DNA of 55,282 nucleotides from Moraxellaceae bacterium (GCA_018260315.1 JAGLBJ010000005.1:1-55282), one strand, 5' to 3'; positions 10,252 through 20,059 are shown, counted from the first letter of the stretch. Made by a program: numbers and translations. Notes: generated from the letters alone by a model not told the origin.

Positions 10252-11121
10252 TTAGTCGAAAAAATTCTTAAAAGGGTTTATCCCTAACAGCATCAGGCTC
10301 CAAAGTGCCAAGGCAAATACAGGCGCTGCCGCTAAAATCGAATCGATGCGGTCTAAAACGCCGCCATGCCCCGGCAAAATGGTGCCAGAATCTTTAATGC
10401 CGGCCTGCCGCTTATGCATGGATTCTACCAAATCACCCAGTACCGAGGCCAGCACGGTCAAAAATGATACGGCCACAAAAAATAGCAATGTGGTCAGGTT
10501 GATGCCTTGTAAATGCAAGCGAGCAGCGACGCCTAACATGAGCACAAGCGCCAAAGCTAGCCCACCCGCCAGACCTTCGCGCGTTTTACCCGGACTGACT
10601 CTCGGTAACAGTTTATTTTGTCCAAACGCGCGCCCGGCAAAGTATGCACCTGTATCAGCCGACCATACTAATCCGAACATGTACAAAATCACCCAGGGCG
10701 AAATCGCCCATAATGCCAGAATAGCTGTAGTCGCGCCGAGCAGTTGCACAAATCCGATGCCAATTAACGTCGATTGTCGAAACCACGGCGTTTTATGCGG
10801 AAATACTAATACCCACCCCAGCGCCACGCACCAATAGGCCACATCGACCACCCACAGCATGGGCCATAAGGACGGCTGCATAGGCTTTGAATCGTGTAGC
10901 AATACATGAGCCTGTGGAATGCCCAGTACCACCAGGGCCGCAACTGGCAAGGCCACTGTTAGCCACTGTGCCGGTTTGGGCAGCAAATTTTGCCACTCTT
11001 TAGCACCAATGCCTACGGTTAACAGCATTAACCCCAGCATTGGCCAGGGTTTAGACGTTGCAAACAAACAAACGCCGACGATGACCAATAATACCAATGC
11101 GGTTTTAATTCGTTCAAACAT
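10252..11121 (-). CDS. cdsA: Phosphatidate cytidylyltransferase (CDP-diacylglycerol synthase)
   Basis: Makes CDP-diacylglycerol from phosphatidate and CTP in the inner membrane, the branch point for phospholipids. The 289-residue protein has about eight membrane helices. It carries the family signature near the C-terminus: SPGKTREGLAGG, then LGDLVESMHKRQAGIKDSG, then LPGHGGVLDRIDS with the metal-binding Asp residues. No strong ribosome binding site is seen before the ATG at 11121. It follows uppS by 208 bp and precedes dxr by 37 bp. Confidence 0.95.
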   Translation of the reverse strand: MFERIKTALVLLVIVGVCLFATSKPWPMLGLMLLTVGIGAKEWQNLLPKPAQWLTVALPVAALVVLGIPQAHVLLHDSKPMQPSLWPMLWVVDVAYWCVALGWVLVFPHKTPWFRQSTLIGIGFVQLLGATTAILALWAISPWVILYMFGLVWSADTGAYFAGRAFGQNKLLPRVSPGKTREGLAGGLALALVLMLGVAARLHLQGINLTTLLFFVAVSFLTVLASVLGDLVESMHKRQAGIKDSGTILPGHGGVLDRIDSILAAAPVFALALWSLMLLGINPFKNFFD

Positions 11122-11329
11122 AGGTCATCATCGCCAGATTAAAGGGGTTAAGTGCTGTAAATTAAAGAAAAATCAATTAAAAATGCTAAACAATTATCAC
11201 TGGCGGGCTTGTAGGGTATAGATTATAGCGTATTGGTTATTTTAAACGATAACACGATTTAGCGCCTGTGTTAATAGGTCATGCAGCAGTGCAGCATTAA
11301 GCGCTCTGCCAAAGTAAAAACAGAGACTA

Positions 11330-12097
11330 TTAAAACACGCCCTTTACCTGTTCACTGGTGCGGCCAAAGCGGCGCTCGCGACCGGCAAATACCCCTAGGG
11401 CATGGTCAAACTCTTGCGGGGTAAAATCGGGCCACAGGGTTTCGGTAAAGTAATATTCAGCATAGGCAGCCTGCCATAACAAAAAGTTAGACATGCGATA
11501 ATCGCCCCCCGTACGAATGAGCAAATCAACCGGCGGCAAATCGCCCATTTGAATATGCTGCTGCATCAGGGTTTCGTTGATCTGCTCGGGCTGCAACCGT
11601 CCTGCTGCCACTTCTTGTGCCAACTGCCGCGCGGCCTCGGTCATATCCCACATACCGCCGTAACTAATGGCAATAACCAGCGACATTTCACCCGCATAAG
11701 CAAGCGTTTCGGATTCGGCATCGTGCATTTGTTGACGTAAGGCAGGTGACAAACGCGCACGGTTTCCAATAAAACGCATCGCAATCCGGTTTTTATGCAT
11801 ACGCGGCAACTGTTCGGCAATGGCACTATGAAACAACTGCATGAGTAAATCGACTTCTTCAGGCGGACGCTGCCAGTTTTCGCTCGAAAACGCAAACACG
11901 GTTAAAACCTTAATGCCTAAATCGTGCGCATGTTCAACAATCGGGTCAAGATTGCGTTTACCCGCGACGTGGCCCTGCCCGCGCGCCAACCCTTCGCGCT
12001 GACCATAACGATTATTGCCGTCCATAATAATGGCCACATGCTGGGGTAAATGTGCCAGGGCCTCGGCCGAGATTTCAGAGGGTTTAGCCGTTGACAT
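11330..12097 (-). CDS. uppS: Undecaprenyl diphosphate synthase
   Basis: Cis-prenyltransferase that builds the C55 carrier for peptidoglycan and O-antigen. AAGGTGAG lies five bases before the ATG at 12097, which I prefer over a GTG nine bases upstream; this gives 255 residues. IIMDGNNR near residue 25 has the catalytic Asp, and VLTVFAFSSENW, RTGGDYRMSNFLLWQ and EYYFTETLWPDF are the substrate and dimer motifs. The usual MDGNGRW is MDGNNRY here, a variant I recall from Acinetobacter-type UppS, so it is probably lineage-specific rather than a defect. The gene sits between frr and cdsA, as in many gammaproteobacteria. Confidence 0.96.
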   Translation of the reverse strand: MSTAKPSEISAEALAHLPQHVAIIMDGNNRYGQREGLARGQGHVAGKRNLDPIVEHAHDLGIKVLTVFAFSSENWQRPPEEVDLLMQLFHSAIAEQLPRMHKNRIAMRFIGNRARLSPALRQQMHDAESETLAYAGEMSLVIAISYGGMWDMTEAARQLAQEVAAGRLQPEQINETLMQQHIQMGDLPPVDLLIRTGGDYRMSNFLLWQAAYAEYYFTETLWPDFTPQEFDHALGVFAGRERRFGRTSEQVKGVF

Positions 12098-12316
12098 GCA
12101 ACTCACCTTTCATTGACAGGGCAGATTTGACGATTTACTCAAATCCGGAACACCGCAGAACGGCTTGACTTAATGTACTTGTTCATTCAGTTAACAGGAC
12201 AATAAGAGGGTTAAGTTTAACAGCAATCTTATTACCTTTTTAAATTGATGCAGACCAACGCTTAAAAATAACAGATAACGCGTTTTTGCCCGTTTCTATA
12301 TGTGCCATCTTCCCGT

Positions 12317-12348
12317 TTAAACAGGCATGCTATTAAACAGGCATGCTA
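12317..12348. repeat. Perfect tandem duplication of a 16-bp unit after frr
   Basis: TTAAACAGGCATGCTA occurs twice head to tail at 12317-12332 and 12333-12348, ending two bases before the frr stop codon. Each copy contains the palindrome GCATGC. It looks like a recent slippage duplication in the 3' untranslated region. Confidence 0.9.
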
Positions 12349-12349
12349 T

Positions 12350-12904
12350 CTAGACTTGTAGCAATTCGGCTTCTTTACTGGCCAGCATTTTTTCAATATC
12401 GGCGACGGCTTTATCTGTTAATTTTTGAATATCATCGGCCATGCGGCGCTCATCATCTTCAGTGATTTCCTTATCTTTCAGCAGGGTTTTAACATCACCC
12501 AAAATATCCCGGCGAATATTGCGCACGGCAACCTTGGCATTTTCGGCTTCGGTACGGGCCAGCTTTTGCATGTTGCGGCGTGTTTCTTCGGTCAAGGCCG
12601 GTAATGGCACACGGATAATATCGCCACTCATCGGATTTAAACCCAGGTCACTTTCGCGAATGGCTTTATCGATAACCGATACCATGGTACGCTCAAACGG
12701 CTGCACCACCAAGGTTCTGGCATCTTCAAGCCCTACATTGGCCACCATGTTAAGCGGTGTATCGGTGCCATAATACGGGACCATCACCCCGTTTAACATC
12801 GATGGATGCGCGCGCCCGGTTCGCACTTTAGCAAAGGCATGTTCAAGCGCTTCAATGGATTTTTTCATACGGGTTTCGCCGTCTTTACGCAACTCGTTTA
12901 ACAT
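12350..12904 (-). CDS. frr: Ribosome recycling factor
   Basis: Splits the post-termination ribosome together with EF-G. From the ATG at 12904 ([13 protein letters not shown]) the product is 184 residues, the family length. An ATG six bases upstream is only about three bases from AGGAG, while the chosen ATG sits eight bases away. Conserved stretches include [32 protein letters not shown] and [17 protein letters not shown] sequence, followed by the long C-terminal helix. The sequence closely recalls Acinetobacter Frr. It follows pyrH by 105 bp. Confidence 0.97.
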   Translation of the reverse strand: MLNELRKDGETRMKKSIEALEHAFAKVRTGRAHPSMLNGVMVPYYGTDTPLNMVANVGLEDARTLVVQPFERTMVSVIDKAIRESDLGLNPMSGDIIRVPLPALTEETRRNMQKLARTEAENAKVAVRNIRRDILGDVKTLLKDKEITEDDERRMADDIQKLTDKAVADIEKMLASKEAELLQV

Positions 12905-13009
12905 CGCCATCTCTCCTGTTTTCTTAATCAGTCATATTATCAAACCATCTTAACATACCTTACAGGCAGCATTTTGCTAAACGATCCGTAAGCTCAGCCC
13001 AAACCTGCC

Positions 13010-13801
13010 CTAAACCAAGGGTGCAATAGCGGTCGAAGCGGCATTGAGGCCCGTATCAGTACGTTTGGAATGGGGCAATCTGGTAACTTTGGTGCCTTCT
13101 TGCTCGCCAATCACCACCGCCAATAAAGCACCCGGTTTATTCATGTTAAACACCTGAAGCGGCACATCGTAATCGCGGCATAAACAAATGGCGGTCAAAT
13201 CCATTACGCCCAATTGTTGCGCCAGGACTTCATCAAACGTTAAATAATCGTACAGTTGGGCATCGCTGGCAATGCTGGGATCTTTATCATATACGCCGTC
13301 TACTTTGGTGGCTTTTAAGATTAAATTTGCTTCAATTTCAATGCCGCGTAAGCAGGCCGCCGTATCCGTGGTAAAAAACGGATTACCTGTGCCCGCCACA
13401 AAAACGCATACATCACCTTGTTTTAAATAGCGAATTGCATCACGGCTGCTGTAACCTTCAACAATGCTGCCTACCTGTAATGCAGACATCAAACGGGTTT
13501 TAATACTACGGCGTTCTAGTGCATCGCGCAGGGCCAAACCGTTCATGACGGTAGCCAACATGCCCATCTGGTCGCCGGTCACGCGTCCCACCAAGCCTTC
13601 TTTTTGTAACTGACTGCCGCGATATAAATTGCCGCCGCCTACCACAATGCCCACCTGCACGCCCAAGCCCACTAAATGCGCGATGGCCAGGCTCATCTGG
13701 TCGAGTACGCTGGCATCGATACCCATATCCTTGTTACCGGCCAAGGCTTCACCCGATAATTTCAATAAAATGCGCCCGTAACGCGGGTTTTTCTCGCTCA
13801 T
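13010..13801 (-). CDS. pyrH: UMP kinase
   Basis: Phosphorylates UMP to UDP with ATP; feedback-regulated in bacteria. [10 protein letters not shown] near residue 11 begins the amino-acid kinase fold. [10 protein letters not shown] binds phosphate, [13 protein letters not shown] is the acceptor loop, and [12 protein letters not shown] is the ATP-site motif. The 263-residue product has a tail of about 20 residues after the usual end (GTKVTRL), Ser/Thr/Ala-rich and not conserved in the family. AGGAG lies upstream of the ATG. In most gammaproteobacteria rpsB-tsf precede pyrH; here rimO does (38 bp upstream) and rpsB-tsf lie about 38 kb away. Confidence 0.97.
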   Translation of the reverse strand: MSEKNPRYGRILLKLSGEALAGNKDMGIDASVLDQMSLAIAHLVGLGVQVGIVVGGGNLYRGSQLQKEGLVGRVTGDQMGMLATVMNGLALRDALERRSIKTRLMSALQVGSIVEGYSSRDAIRYLKQGDVCVFVAGTGNPFFTTDTAACLRGIEIEANLILKATKVDGVYDKDPSIASDAQLYDYLTFDEVLAQQLGVMDLTAICLCRDYDVPLQVFNMNKPGALLAVVIGEQEGTKVTRLPHSKRTDTGLNAASTAIAPLV

Positions 13802-13839
13802 GCAGTGTGCTCCTAAAGATTCAGTGTGTTATCAATGGT

Positions 13840-15294
13840 TTACATAATTCTAATAAACCGTGCAAATAGGTCGTAAGCGTCGGCATCGGTAATTTCAACC
13901 TGCAAAAACTGACCTGGCTTGATTTGATTGCGGTCAATATCTTCGACAAAAACATTGCCGTCAATTTCGGGGGCATCGGCAGCCGAGCGCGCAATCGCCA
14001 CGGGATACTCTTCATCAAGTTCATCAACCAGCACCTGCATGACCGTACCGATTTTGGCCTGTAACCGTGCGCTCGAAATCCCGGCTTGAACGTGCATAAA
14101 TCGCTCATAACGCGCCTGTTTGACGTCTTCTGGCACCTGGTCGGGTAAGTCATTGGCAGCCGCCCCGTCAACCGGCGAATACATAAAACAGCCTACCCGG
14201 TCAAGCTGTGCTTCTTTAAGCCAGTTTAATAAATATTCAAACTCTGCTTCGGTTTCCCCCGGAAAACCTACGATAAACGTTGAACGCAAGGTCAATTGCG
14301 GACATTTTTGGCGCCAAAGTTTAATGCGTTCGAGCGTATTTTCGCTATGCGCGGGGCGTTTCATCAGTTTTAAAATACGCGGACTGGCGTGCTGAAACGG
14401 AATATCCAAATAGGGCAAAATTCTACCTTGCGCCATTAAATCAACAACGGCATCGACATGCGGATAAGGGTACACATAATGTAGGCGCACCCAGACTCCC
14501 ATGCTGCCAAGTGCCTCGCACAGGTCAAAAAATCGTGTTTTAATAGGCTGGCCTTGCCAAAAATCGAGGGCATATTTGACATCAAGCCCGTAAGCTGAGG
14601 TGTCCTGTGAAATCACCAGCAATTCACGCACCCCGCCTTTAACCAGCGCCTGCGCCTCGTTTAAGACCGAACCGACAGGCCGCGACGCCAAATCACCCCG
14701 CAATGACGGAATAATGCAAAACGTACAGCGATGGTTACAGCCTTCGGAAATTTTTAAATAGGCATAATGTGCTGGCGTCAGGCGTATGCCCGCTTCCGGT
14801 ACCAAATCGACGTACGGGTTATACTCAGGTTTATCAACATAGGCATGAACGGCGTCCATCACTTCATTGTAGGCGTGTGGCCCGGTCACTTTTAATACAC
14901 TCGGATGCATCGCGCGAATTTTTTCTTCATGTTTGCCCAGACAGCCAGTAACAATGACTTTGCCATTTTCGTGAATGGCTTCCCCAATGGCGTCCAGCGA
15001 TTCCTGCACCGCCGTTTCAATAAACCCACACGTATTGACCACAACCAAATCGGCGCCTGCATAATCACTGGCGATAGTATAGCCTTCGAGTCTAAGCTGC
15101 GTTAAAATCCGTTCGGAATCAACCAGCGCCTTTGGACAACCGAGCGACACAAACCCGATTTTTGCCGATTTTTCGGATATCACCTGCACGCCTTTTAAGG
15201 GATTGGCGGCAGCCTGGCCCGCAGTATCGGCAGAAATCGCCTGTGAAAGGCTGTTTGAAGGATTCGGGGCAGCATTCACCGCTTTATTCATCAT
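13840..15294 (-). CDS. rimO: Ribosomal protein S12 methylthiotransferase RimO
   Basis: Radical-SAM enzyme that adds a methylthio group to an Asp of ribosomal protein S12. The UPF0004 domain starts [18 protein letters not shown], with further cluster Cys in VVVNTCGF and VTGCLG. The radical-SAM triad is CNHRCTFC, and a TRAM domain ends the protein. The frame opens at the ATG pair near 15294 (484 residues), which leaves an Ala/Asn/Ser-rich extension of about 44 residues. A GTG at 15183 has an excellent AAAAGG seven bases upstream and would give 447 residues, the usual length. That second start may be the true one. pyrH follows by 38 bp. Confidence 0.93.
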   Translation of the reverse strand: MMNKAVNAAPNPSNSLSQAISADTAGQAAANPLKGVQVISEKSAKIGFVSLGCPKALVDSERILTQLRLEGYTIASDYAGADLVVVNTCGFIETAVQESLDAIGEAIHENGKVIVTGCLGKHEEKIRAMHPSVLKVTGPHAYNEVMDAVHAYVDKPEYNPYVDLVPEAGIRLTPAHYAYLKISEGCNHRCTFCIIPSLRGDLASRPVGSVLNEAQALVKGGVRELLVISQDTSAYGLDVKYALDFWQGQPIKTRFFDLCEALGSMGVWVRLHYVYPYPHVDAVVDLMAQGRILPYLDIPFQHASPRILKLMKRPAHSENTLERIKLWRQKCPQLTLRSTFIVGFPGETEAEFEYLLNWLKEAQLDRVGCFMYSPVDGAAANDLPDQVPEDVKQARYERFMHVQAGISSARLQAKIGTVMQVLVDELDEEYPVAIARSAADAPEIDGNVFVEDIDRNQIKPGQFLQVEITDADAYDLFARFIRIM

Positions 15295-15461
15295 TATGGG
15301 GTCCAGAAATCGGGCATGGGTCGATCGGCGTATTGTAAGCGTTTTTGTCCTTGAGTTGTAGCCTTATCCTATTATTGCCATCGTTAAGCTTAGATTTGTA
15401 GGGTGCAATATGGGTGACGCGGTTGGAAAGACCTTAAAATAAAGGGCCAAGATTTATAAAA

Positions 15462-15477
15462 TGCACCAAAATAGAGC
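15462..15477 (+). promoter_or_regulatory. NtrC-like binding site 1 upstream of glnL
   Basis: TGCACCAAAATAGAGC. The left half equals the established enterobacterial NtrC half-site GCACCAAAAT; the right half is degenerate relative to GGTGC. It lies about 290 bp upstream of the glnL start. Confidence 0.55.
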
Positions 15478-15501
15478 TATTTTTAAATGCGTTGGAATTT
15501 A

Positions 15502-15517
15502 CGCACCAAAATAGAAC
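15502..15517 (+). promoter_or_regulatory. NtrC-like binding site 2 upstream of glnL
   Basis: CGCACCAAAATAGAAC, a near-copy of site 1 exactly 40 bp downstream, close to four helical turns and so on the same DNA face. Paired sites are typical for NtrC. No sigma-54 promoter with correct GG/GC spacing was found, so repression or autoregulation of glnLG is more likely than classic activation. Confidence 0.55.
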
Positions 15518-15567
15518 AAGATATTCTGTTAGCGTTCAAATGATTCTACAATTTCATTTTTATCATG

Positions 15568-15576
15568 CCAAAATAG
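15568..15576 (+). promoter_or_regulatory. Third CCAAAATAG core upstream of glnL
   Basis: The nine-base core CCAAAATAG shared by the two NtrC-like sites recurs here, 62 bp after the second copy, but without the leading GCA. It may be a weaker site or chance in an AT-rich leader. Confidence 0.3.
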
Positions 15577-15748
15577 CAGGCATCATCTAATATTGCCAGG
15601 CCAGCTTTAGAACGTTTTGCGGTTATCAGGTATATACAAACCCATACCGCAGGTTTTACCAGGAACTGGCTTAATTTTTGCAAACACTCATCAACCCTGT
15701 TTGTTTTACATTTCAGTATTGATCGTATGTTTATTGAGTGCTGCGCCT

Positions 15749-16972
15749 ATGCTTCGCCCAACCTCACCCGTATCGACAGCGCCGGTTTCGAACCCGCCAG
15801 AATCGAAGTCCAAATCTAAATCAGGGGTTCGGGCAAAAGCGAACACTCACCCAGAAACGCGCACCCAATCATCGCGTGCGTCTGTGACACCAGCGACTTT
15901 AACCGATTATCTACAAACAGCCGTTATACAAGTTGCACCCGACTTTACGATAGAATATTTAAACCCGGCCGCCGAAGCCTTGCTTGAGGTCAGCAGTCAT
16001 CGAATAGTGGGCACGTCGGTTATTCCGGTGTTGTCCGCCCCACATCAATTGGCAGTGACGAAGCAAGCCTTGCAGCGCGTACAAGCCAGCGGCCAAGGGT
16101 ATACATTGCGCGAAACGGCATTACGGATTGGCGGGCGTGATAAATGGGTCGATTACACCGTGTCGTTAATTCAAGATGACCCAAGCTCGCTCCTATGTCA
16201 GCGATTAATCATTGAACTGCTGCCGATTGACCGCTTAATGCGCATTAGCCGCGATGAACATTTAAACCAGCAACATCAGATTGCACGGCAACTGGTGCGG
16301 GGCGTGGCGCATGAAATTAAAAATCCATTGGGCGGTATTCGGGGGGCTACGCAACTACTGGCGCGCAGTATGCCCAACAGTTCGGTGCAGGAATATACCG
16401 ATATTATCATCAATGAAGTCGACCGGTTAAAAACGCTGGCAGATACCATGCTCGGCTCGCGGCAATGGCCCGACATGCAGCCTGTCAATGTTCATGAACC
16501 CCTGGAACGCGTACGGCAGCTACTGTTGGCGCAGTACCCCGATTGTATTCATCTAAATATTGTGCGTGACTACGATTTGTCGTTGCCCGATGTGACTGCT
16601 GACCGTGACCAGCTTATTCAGATTATTTTAAATATTGCCGTCAATGCCATGCAGGCCATGACCGAAAATCCCGCGTCCATGCAGGGCCGTCAACCGACGT
16701 TAACACTGCGAACCCGCATTCAGCGTATGTTTACCCTAAATGGCGTGCTTAATAAAAGCGTTATCGGTATAGATATTGAAGACAATGGCCCCGGCATTCC
16801 CGACGATTTACTGGAATCGCTGTTTTATCCCTTGGTGACCGGACGCGCCAATGGAACCGGCTTAGGACTCAGCATTGCCCAGGATATTATGCATCAACAT
16901 GGCGGATTAATTGAGTGCCGCTCGGTCCCGGGTTGCACGGTATTTAGTCTATATTTAAAATGGGATACTTAA
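15749..16972 (+). CDS. glnL: Nitrogen regulation sensor kinase NtrB/GlnL
   Basis: Cytosolic histidine kinase/phosphatase that controls NtrC phosphorylation in response to PII. From the ATG at 15749 the product is 407 residues against about 350 in the family; the first ~45 are a Ser/Pro/Lys-rich tail before the PAS domain (TAVIQVAPDFTIEYLNPAAE). The H-box VRGVAHEIKNPLGG holds the phospho-His near residue 188. ATPase boxes follow as IILNIAVNAMQAM, DIEDNGPGIPD and GRANGTGLGLSIAQ. A TTG at 15617 extends the frame but adds a hydrophobic stretch unlike cytosolic NtrB, so I rejected it. glnG follows by 15 bp. Confidence 0.92.
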   Translation: MLRPTSPVSTAPVSNPPESKSKSKSGVRAKANTHPETRTQSSRASVTPATLTDYLQTAVIQVAPDFTIEYLNPAAEALLEVSSHRIVGTSVIPVLSAPHQLAVTKQALQRVQASGQGYTLRETALRIGGRDKWVDYTVSLIQDDPSSLLCQRLIIELLPIDRLMRISRDEHLNQQHQIARQLVRGVAHEIKNPLGGIRGATQLLARSMPNSSVQEYTDIIINEVDRLKTLADTMLGSRQWPDMQPVNVHEPLERVRQLLLAQYPDCIHLNIVRDYDLSLPDVTADRDQLIQIILNIAVNAMQAMTENPASMQGRQPTLTLRTRIQRMFTLNGVLNKSVIGIDIEDNGPGIPDDLLESLFYPLVTGRANGTGLGLSIAQDIMHQHGGLIECRSVPGCTVFSLYLKWDT

Positions 16973-16987
16973 TATGAGCATACGACA

Positions 16988-18598
16988 ATGGCGTTAAATC
17001 CGGCTTCCATCTGGGTCATTGATGACGATAAAACCATGCGCTGGGTACTAAAAAAAACCCTCACCGAAGCAGGTATGCAGGTAACGACGTTTGAAGAAAG
17101 CGATTCGGCTCTCGCGCAGCTTAAGCAGGCACAGCACCAGAACGACGACAGTCAAACCGGTATTTTTCCCGATGTGATCTTGACCGATATTCGTATGCCA
17201 GGCACAGACGGTCTAACGTTTCTGGGTCATGTCCATGCCGATTTTCCGGCTATTCCGGTGATCATCATGACGGCGCATTCAGACCTTGAGTCGGCGGTTT
17301 CAAGCTACCAAACGGGGGCATTTGAATATCTGCCCAAACCCTTTGATATTGATGACGCAGTGCACCTGGTAAATCGTGCCATCATTCATGCTGAGCAAAA
17401 AAAGCAACAACAAGCCCCGCATTTAAACGCCTTAAAAACGATTAAGCAGCTCGATATTATTGGTGAATCGCCCGCTATGCAAGAGGTATTTCGAGCGATT
17501 GGTCGCTTGTCGCACTCAAACATTACCGTATTGATTAACGGTGAATCGGGCACAGGCAAGGAGCTGGTTGCCCAAGCGTTACATCGTCATTCACCGCGCG
17601 CCAACAAACGATTTATTGCGCTTAACATGGCAGCCATTCCGCACGATTTAATCGAAAATGAATTGTTTGGTCATGAAAAAGGGGCCTTTACCGGGGCCAA
17701 CACGCAGCGTCAGGGCCGATTTGAACAGGCTAATGGAGGCACGTTATTTTTAGATGAAATCGGCGATATGCCGTTCGATACTCAAACGCGGCTGCTACGT
17801 GTGTTGGCCGATGGAGAATTTTACCGCATTGGCGGGCATCTGCCGGTTAAAGTCGATGTGCGCATTATTGCTGCAACTCATCAACATCTCGAAAAACTGG
17901 TGCAAGCGGGTAAATTTCGTGAAGACTTATTCCATCGCTTAAATGTTATTCGAATTCATATTCCCAGACTGCGCGAACGCCACGAAGACATTCCCAAGCT
18001 GGCCGCGTTTTTTCTAGCACGCGCAGCCCAGGAATTAAAAGCCCCGGCCAAAATTCTACGTCCTGAAACCGTCAGTTTAATTCAACAATTGCCTTGGCTG
18101 GGCAATGTGCGCCAACTCGAAAACTTTGCGCGTTGGGTTACAGTAATGGCAAGCGGACGCGAAATTTATCCGGCCGATTTACCTGCTGAAATGCAAGCCG
18201 AACTTATACAATTAGGCTTAATGTCGGCGATGGGAACGACCCATTTAGCATATATAGCACCTATAGCGCCGTCTGCTGCCGCATTAAATGCAACACTACC
18301 TGCGCCTGAGCAAAAAGGCCCAGTCTCGAAAGAAACACGAGACACACCAACGCTGCCACCTGATCAATGGGTCCAATTATTATTAAACTGGGCGCGCGAG
18401 CAATTGGCAGCAGGGCATACCGATTTACTGGGGACTGCATTGCCTATTTTTGAACGTCACATCATTCAGGCCGCCCTTGAACATACGCAGGGGCATAAAA
18501 AACTGGCGGCTGAATATTTAGGCTGGGGCCGTAATACCTTAACGCGCAAAATGCAGGAATTACATCTGCCCAACGTAACCGAGGGCTCCAACGATTAA
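16988..18598 (+). CDS. glnG: Nitrogen regulation response regulator NtrC/GlnG
   Basis: Sigma-54-dependent activator of nitrogen genes, phosphorylated by GlnL. The receiver domain has the acidic pair IDDD at 11-14, phospho-Asp67 (LTDIRMPG) and Lys117. The AAA+ domain has Walker A GESGTGKE (185-192) and the sigma-54 contact loop GAFTGA (232-237). The C-terminus has a Fis-type helix-turn-helix (HKKLAAEYLGWGRNTLTRKM). The usual WPGN before VRQLEN is WLGN here. The linker before the DNA-binding domain is expanded and Ala/Pro-rich, bringing the length to 536 against about 470. An overlapping ATG at 16974 is out of frame. Confidence 0.95.
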   Translation: MALNPASIWVIDDDKTMRWVLKKTLTEAGMQVTTFEESDSALAQLKQAQHQNDDSQTGIFPDVILTDIRMPGTDGLTFLGHVHADFPAIPVIIMTAHSDLESAVSSYQTGAFEYLPKPFDIDDAVHLVNRAIIHAEQKKQQQAPHLNALKTIKQLDIIGESPAMQEVFRAIGRLSHSNITVLINGESGTGKELVAQALHRHSPRANKRFIALNMAAIPHDLIENELFGHEKGAFTGANTQRQGRFEQANGGTLFLDEIGDMPFDTQTRLLRVLADGEFYRIGGHLPVKVDVRIIAATHQHLEKLVQAGKFREDLFHRLNVIRIHIPRLRERHEDIPKLAAFFLARAAQELKAPAKILRPETVSLIQQLPWLGNVRQLENFARWVTVMASGREIYPADLPAEMQAELIQLGLMSAMGTTHLAYIAPIAPSAAALNATLPAPEQKGPVSKETRDTPTLPPDQWVQLLLNWAREQLAAGHTDLLGTALPIFERHIIQAALEHTQGHKKLAAEYLGWGRNTLTRKMQELHLPNVTEGSND

Positions 18599-18640
18599 GC
18601 GCCGACCCAGACCAAGCTTACCTTACATTAAACAGAGCGG

Positions 18641-19486
18641 TTAGCTGCTTAATGCACCAGCCGCAAATAAATCATCAGACGCGGGTTTTGTAGAACCGTT
18701 AGAGGGCGCCATTGAATCGTAAGCCATTGTATTTTTAATCCAGTGAATAATATCCCCCGCGACCAACTCCCAACCCTCTTCTCCAACCAGCCAATGCGAT
18801 TGATTTACATATTCCTGATAACGTGCCTGCGGATACTTTTTGGCAATTTTTCGTACCACTGCGCGCGGTGTCAGTTGGTCTTCCCCGCCTGCAATCACCA
18901 GCATCGGACAGGTCACCTTTTTAAAATTAACATAGGTCGCATTGCGTTTGTCTAACCAGGGAAAGGCGGCTTCAAATAAAACACGACCCGATTCTAGGCA
19001 TAATTTCGCCTCAAGTGCTGGTAATTGCACGCTACTAACGCGATTAAATAAGAAACGCCGTGCAGCCAATGCCGAGAGTTTAAAGGGTTTTTTCCAAAAA
19101 CCTGGCGTAGTAACTACTCCGCTAAATGCTCCAATAACACCACTTGAAAGGGCAGGCACACTTTTAGGCGGAACCGACGTTAACAAAATAGACGCCTGAC
19201 ATAAACCGCGACTGGCCAGAATTTGCGCCAGTAAACCGCCTAAAGAATGACCCAACACAATAGGCCGTTCGGGTAATGTTAAAATCAGGGCTTCCAGATC
19301 GGCAGCATAATCCAGAATGCTTAATTCAGCCAGTTGGTCAATTTCTATGTCACTTAAGGTACGCTGTTCGTGCAAACGCAAATTAGGGGTTATGCATTCA
19401 AAACCGGCAGCTTCAAATCGCGCACGATAATTTTCAAAGCACCAGCCGCCACTACAAATTCCGTGAATCATTAATACAGGTGGCAT
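18641..19486 (-). CDS. Alpha/beta-hydrolase family protein
   Basis: Serine hydrolase of unknown substrate, 281 residues. The oxyanion motif HGICSGGW begins near residue 8. The nucleophile elbow GHSLGG places Ser81. The acid is probably the Asp in GGEDQLTP, and the His lies in NQSHWLVGE, so the triad is complete. There is no signal peptide. The C-terminus after the last helix is a Ser/Ala/Gly-rich tail. The gene is convergent with glnG (42 bp apart) with no terminator seen, and stands alone. Substrate (ester, lipid or lactone) cannot be told from the sequence. Confidence 0.8.
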   Translation of the reverse strand: MPPVLMIHGICSGGWCFENYRARFEAAGFECITPNLRLHEQRTLSDIEIDQLAELSILDYAADLEALILTLPERPIVLGHSLGGLLAQILASRGLCQASILLTSVPPKSVPALSSGVIGAFSGVVTTPGFWKKPFKLSALAARRFLFNRVSSVQLPALEAKLCLESGRVLFEAAFPWLDKRNATYVNFKKVTCPMLVIAGGEDQLTPRAVVRKIAKKYPQARYQEYVNQSHWLVGEEGWELVAGDIIHWIKNTMAYDSMAPSNGSTKPASDDLFAAGALSS

Positions 19487-20059
19487 TTACAACGTCCTAT
19501 TAAATGCTTAACTAGCAATTACCCTATTTTGCTCCTGCAAAATATCAGCTCACTTCTAATGCATGTCATGCCTGCTAATATTTATTCGATTTAGTTCATG
19601 GTTATCCTATCCTTCACTCAATATAACAAAACCCTAACCTAAGACCAAATTACGGGATTATATACTTTAGTCTCACTCTCAAGAGCCCAAGGATATTTCG
19701 ATATAGGAATACCTCGATATTTTAAAGCAAGATATAACCTATAGCTCCAGTGCTTTAGCAAAAAATGGGCCTAAACATTAAATCATATAAACGCTTTATA
19801 TAAAATCATATTATTTGGCACTGAATATCATGTAAATATATTTCAACACATAACACAGCATACCGGACCAAAAAAAACCACACGTTGTCTGTCATGTGTA
19901 ATGTGTCATGGACTTTGGATGCAATGCCCTTAACCTGCCATCTCCTTAATACGTCAAGAGCTGAAAACGTGTGCTATAAAATGAATTTTATGCGTACTTT
20001 AGGCAAGGCTGCGCGTTTTATGCTAAATTAGTCCTATATTTTGTTACGAGTAGCCCTGC
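19487..20059. other. AT-rich divergent intergenic region
   Basis: About 570 bp between the hydrolase and mlaF, clearly AT-rich and full of stops in all frames I checked. It must hold both promoters. TATGCT at 20019-20024 is a possible -10 for mlaF, but no good -35 accompanies it. The pair TTTCGATAT and CCTCGATAT near 19700-19720 is a short direct repeat. No gene or RNA is recognised. Confidence 0.5.

Noticed and set aside
15300..15748. Sigma-54 promoter before glnL
   Set aside because: No GG-N10-GC arrangement with flanking TTGCA-like sequence was found near the NtrC-like sites.
15617..15748. Longer GlnL with a hydrophobic N-terminus
   Set aside because: It needs a TTG start without a ribosome site and would add a membrane-like stretch to a cytosolic kinase family.
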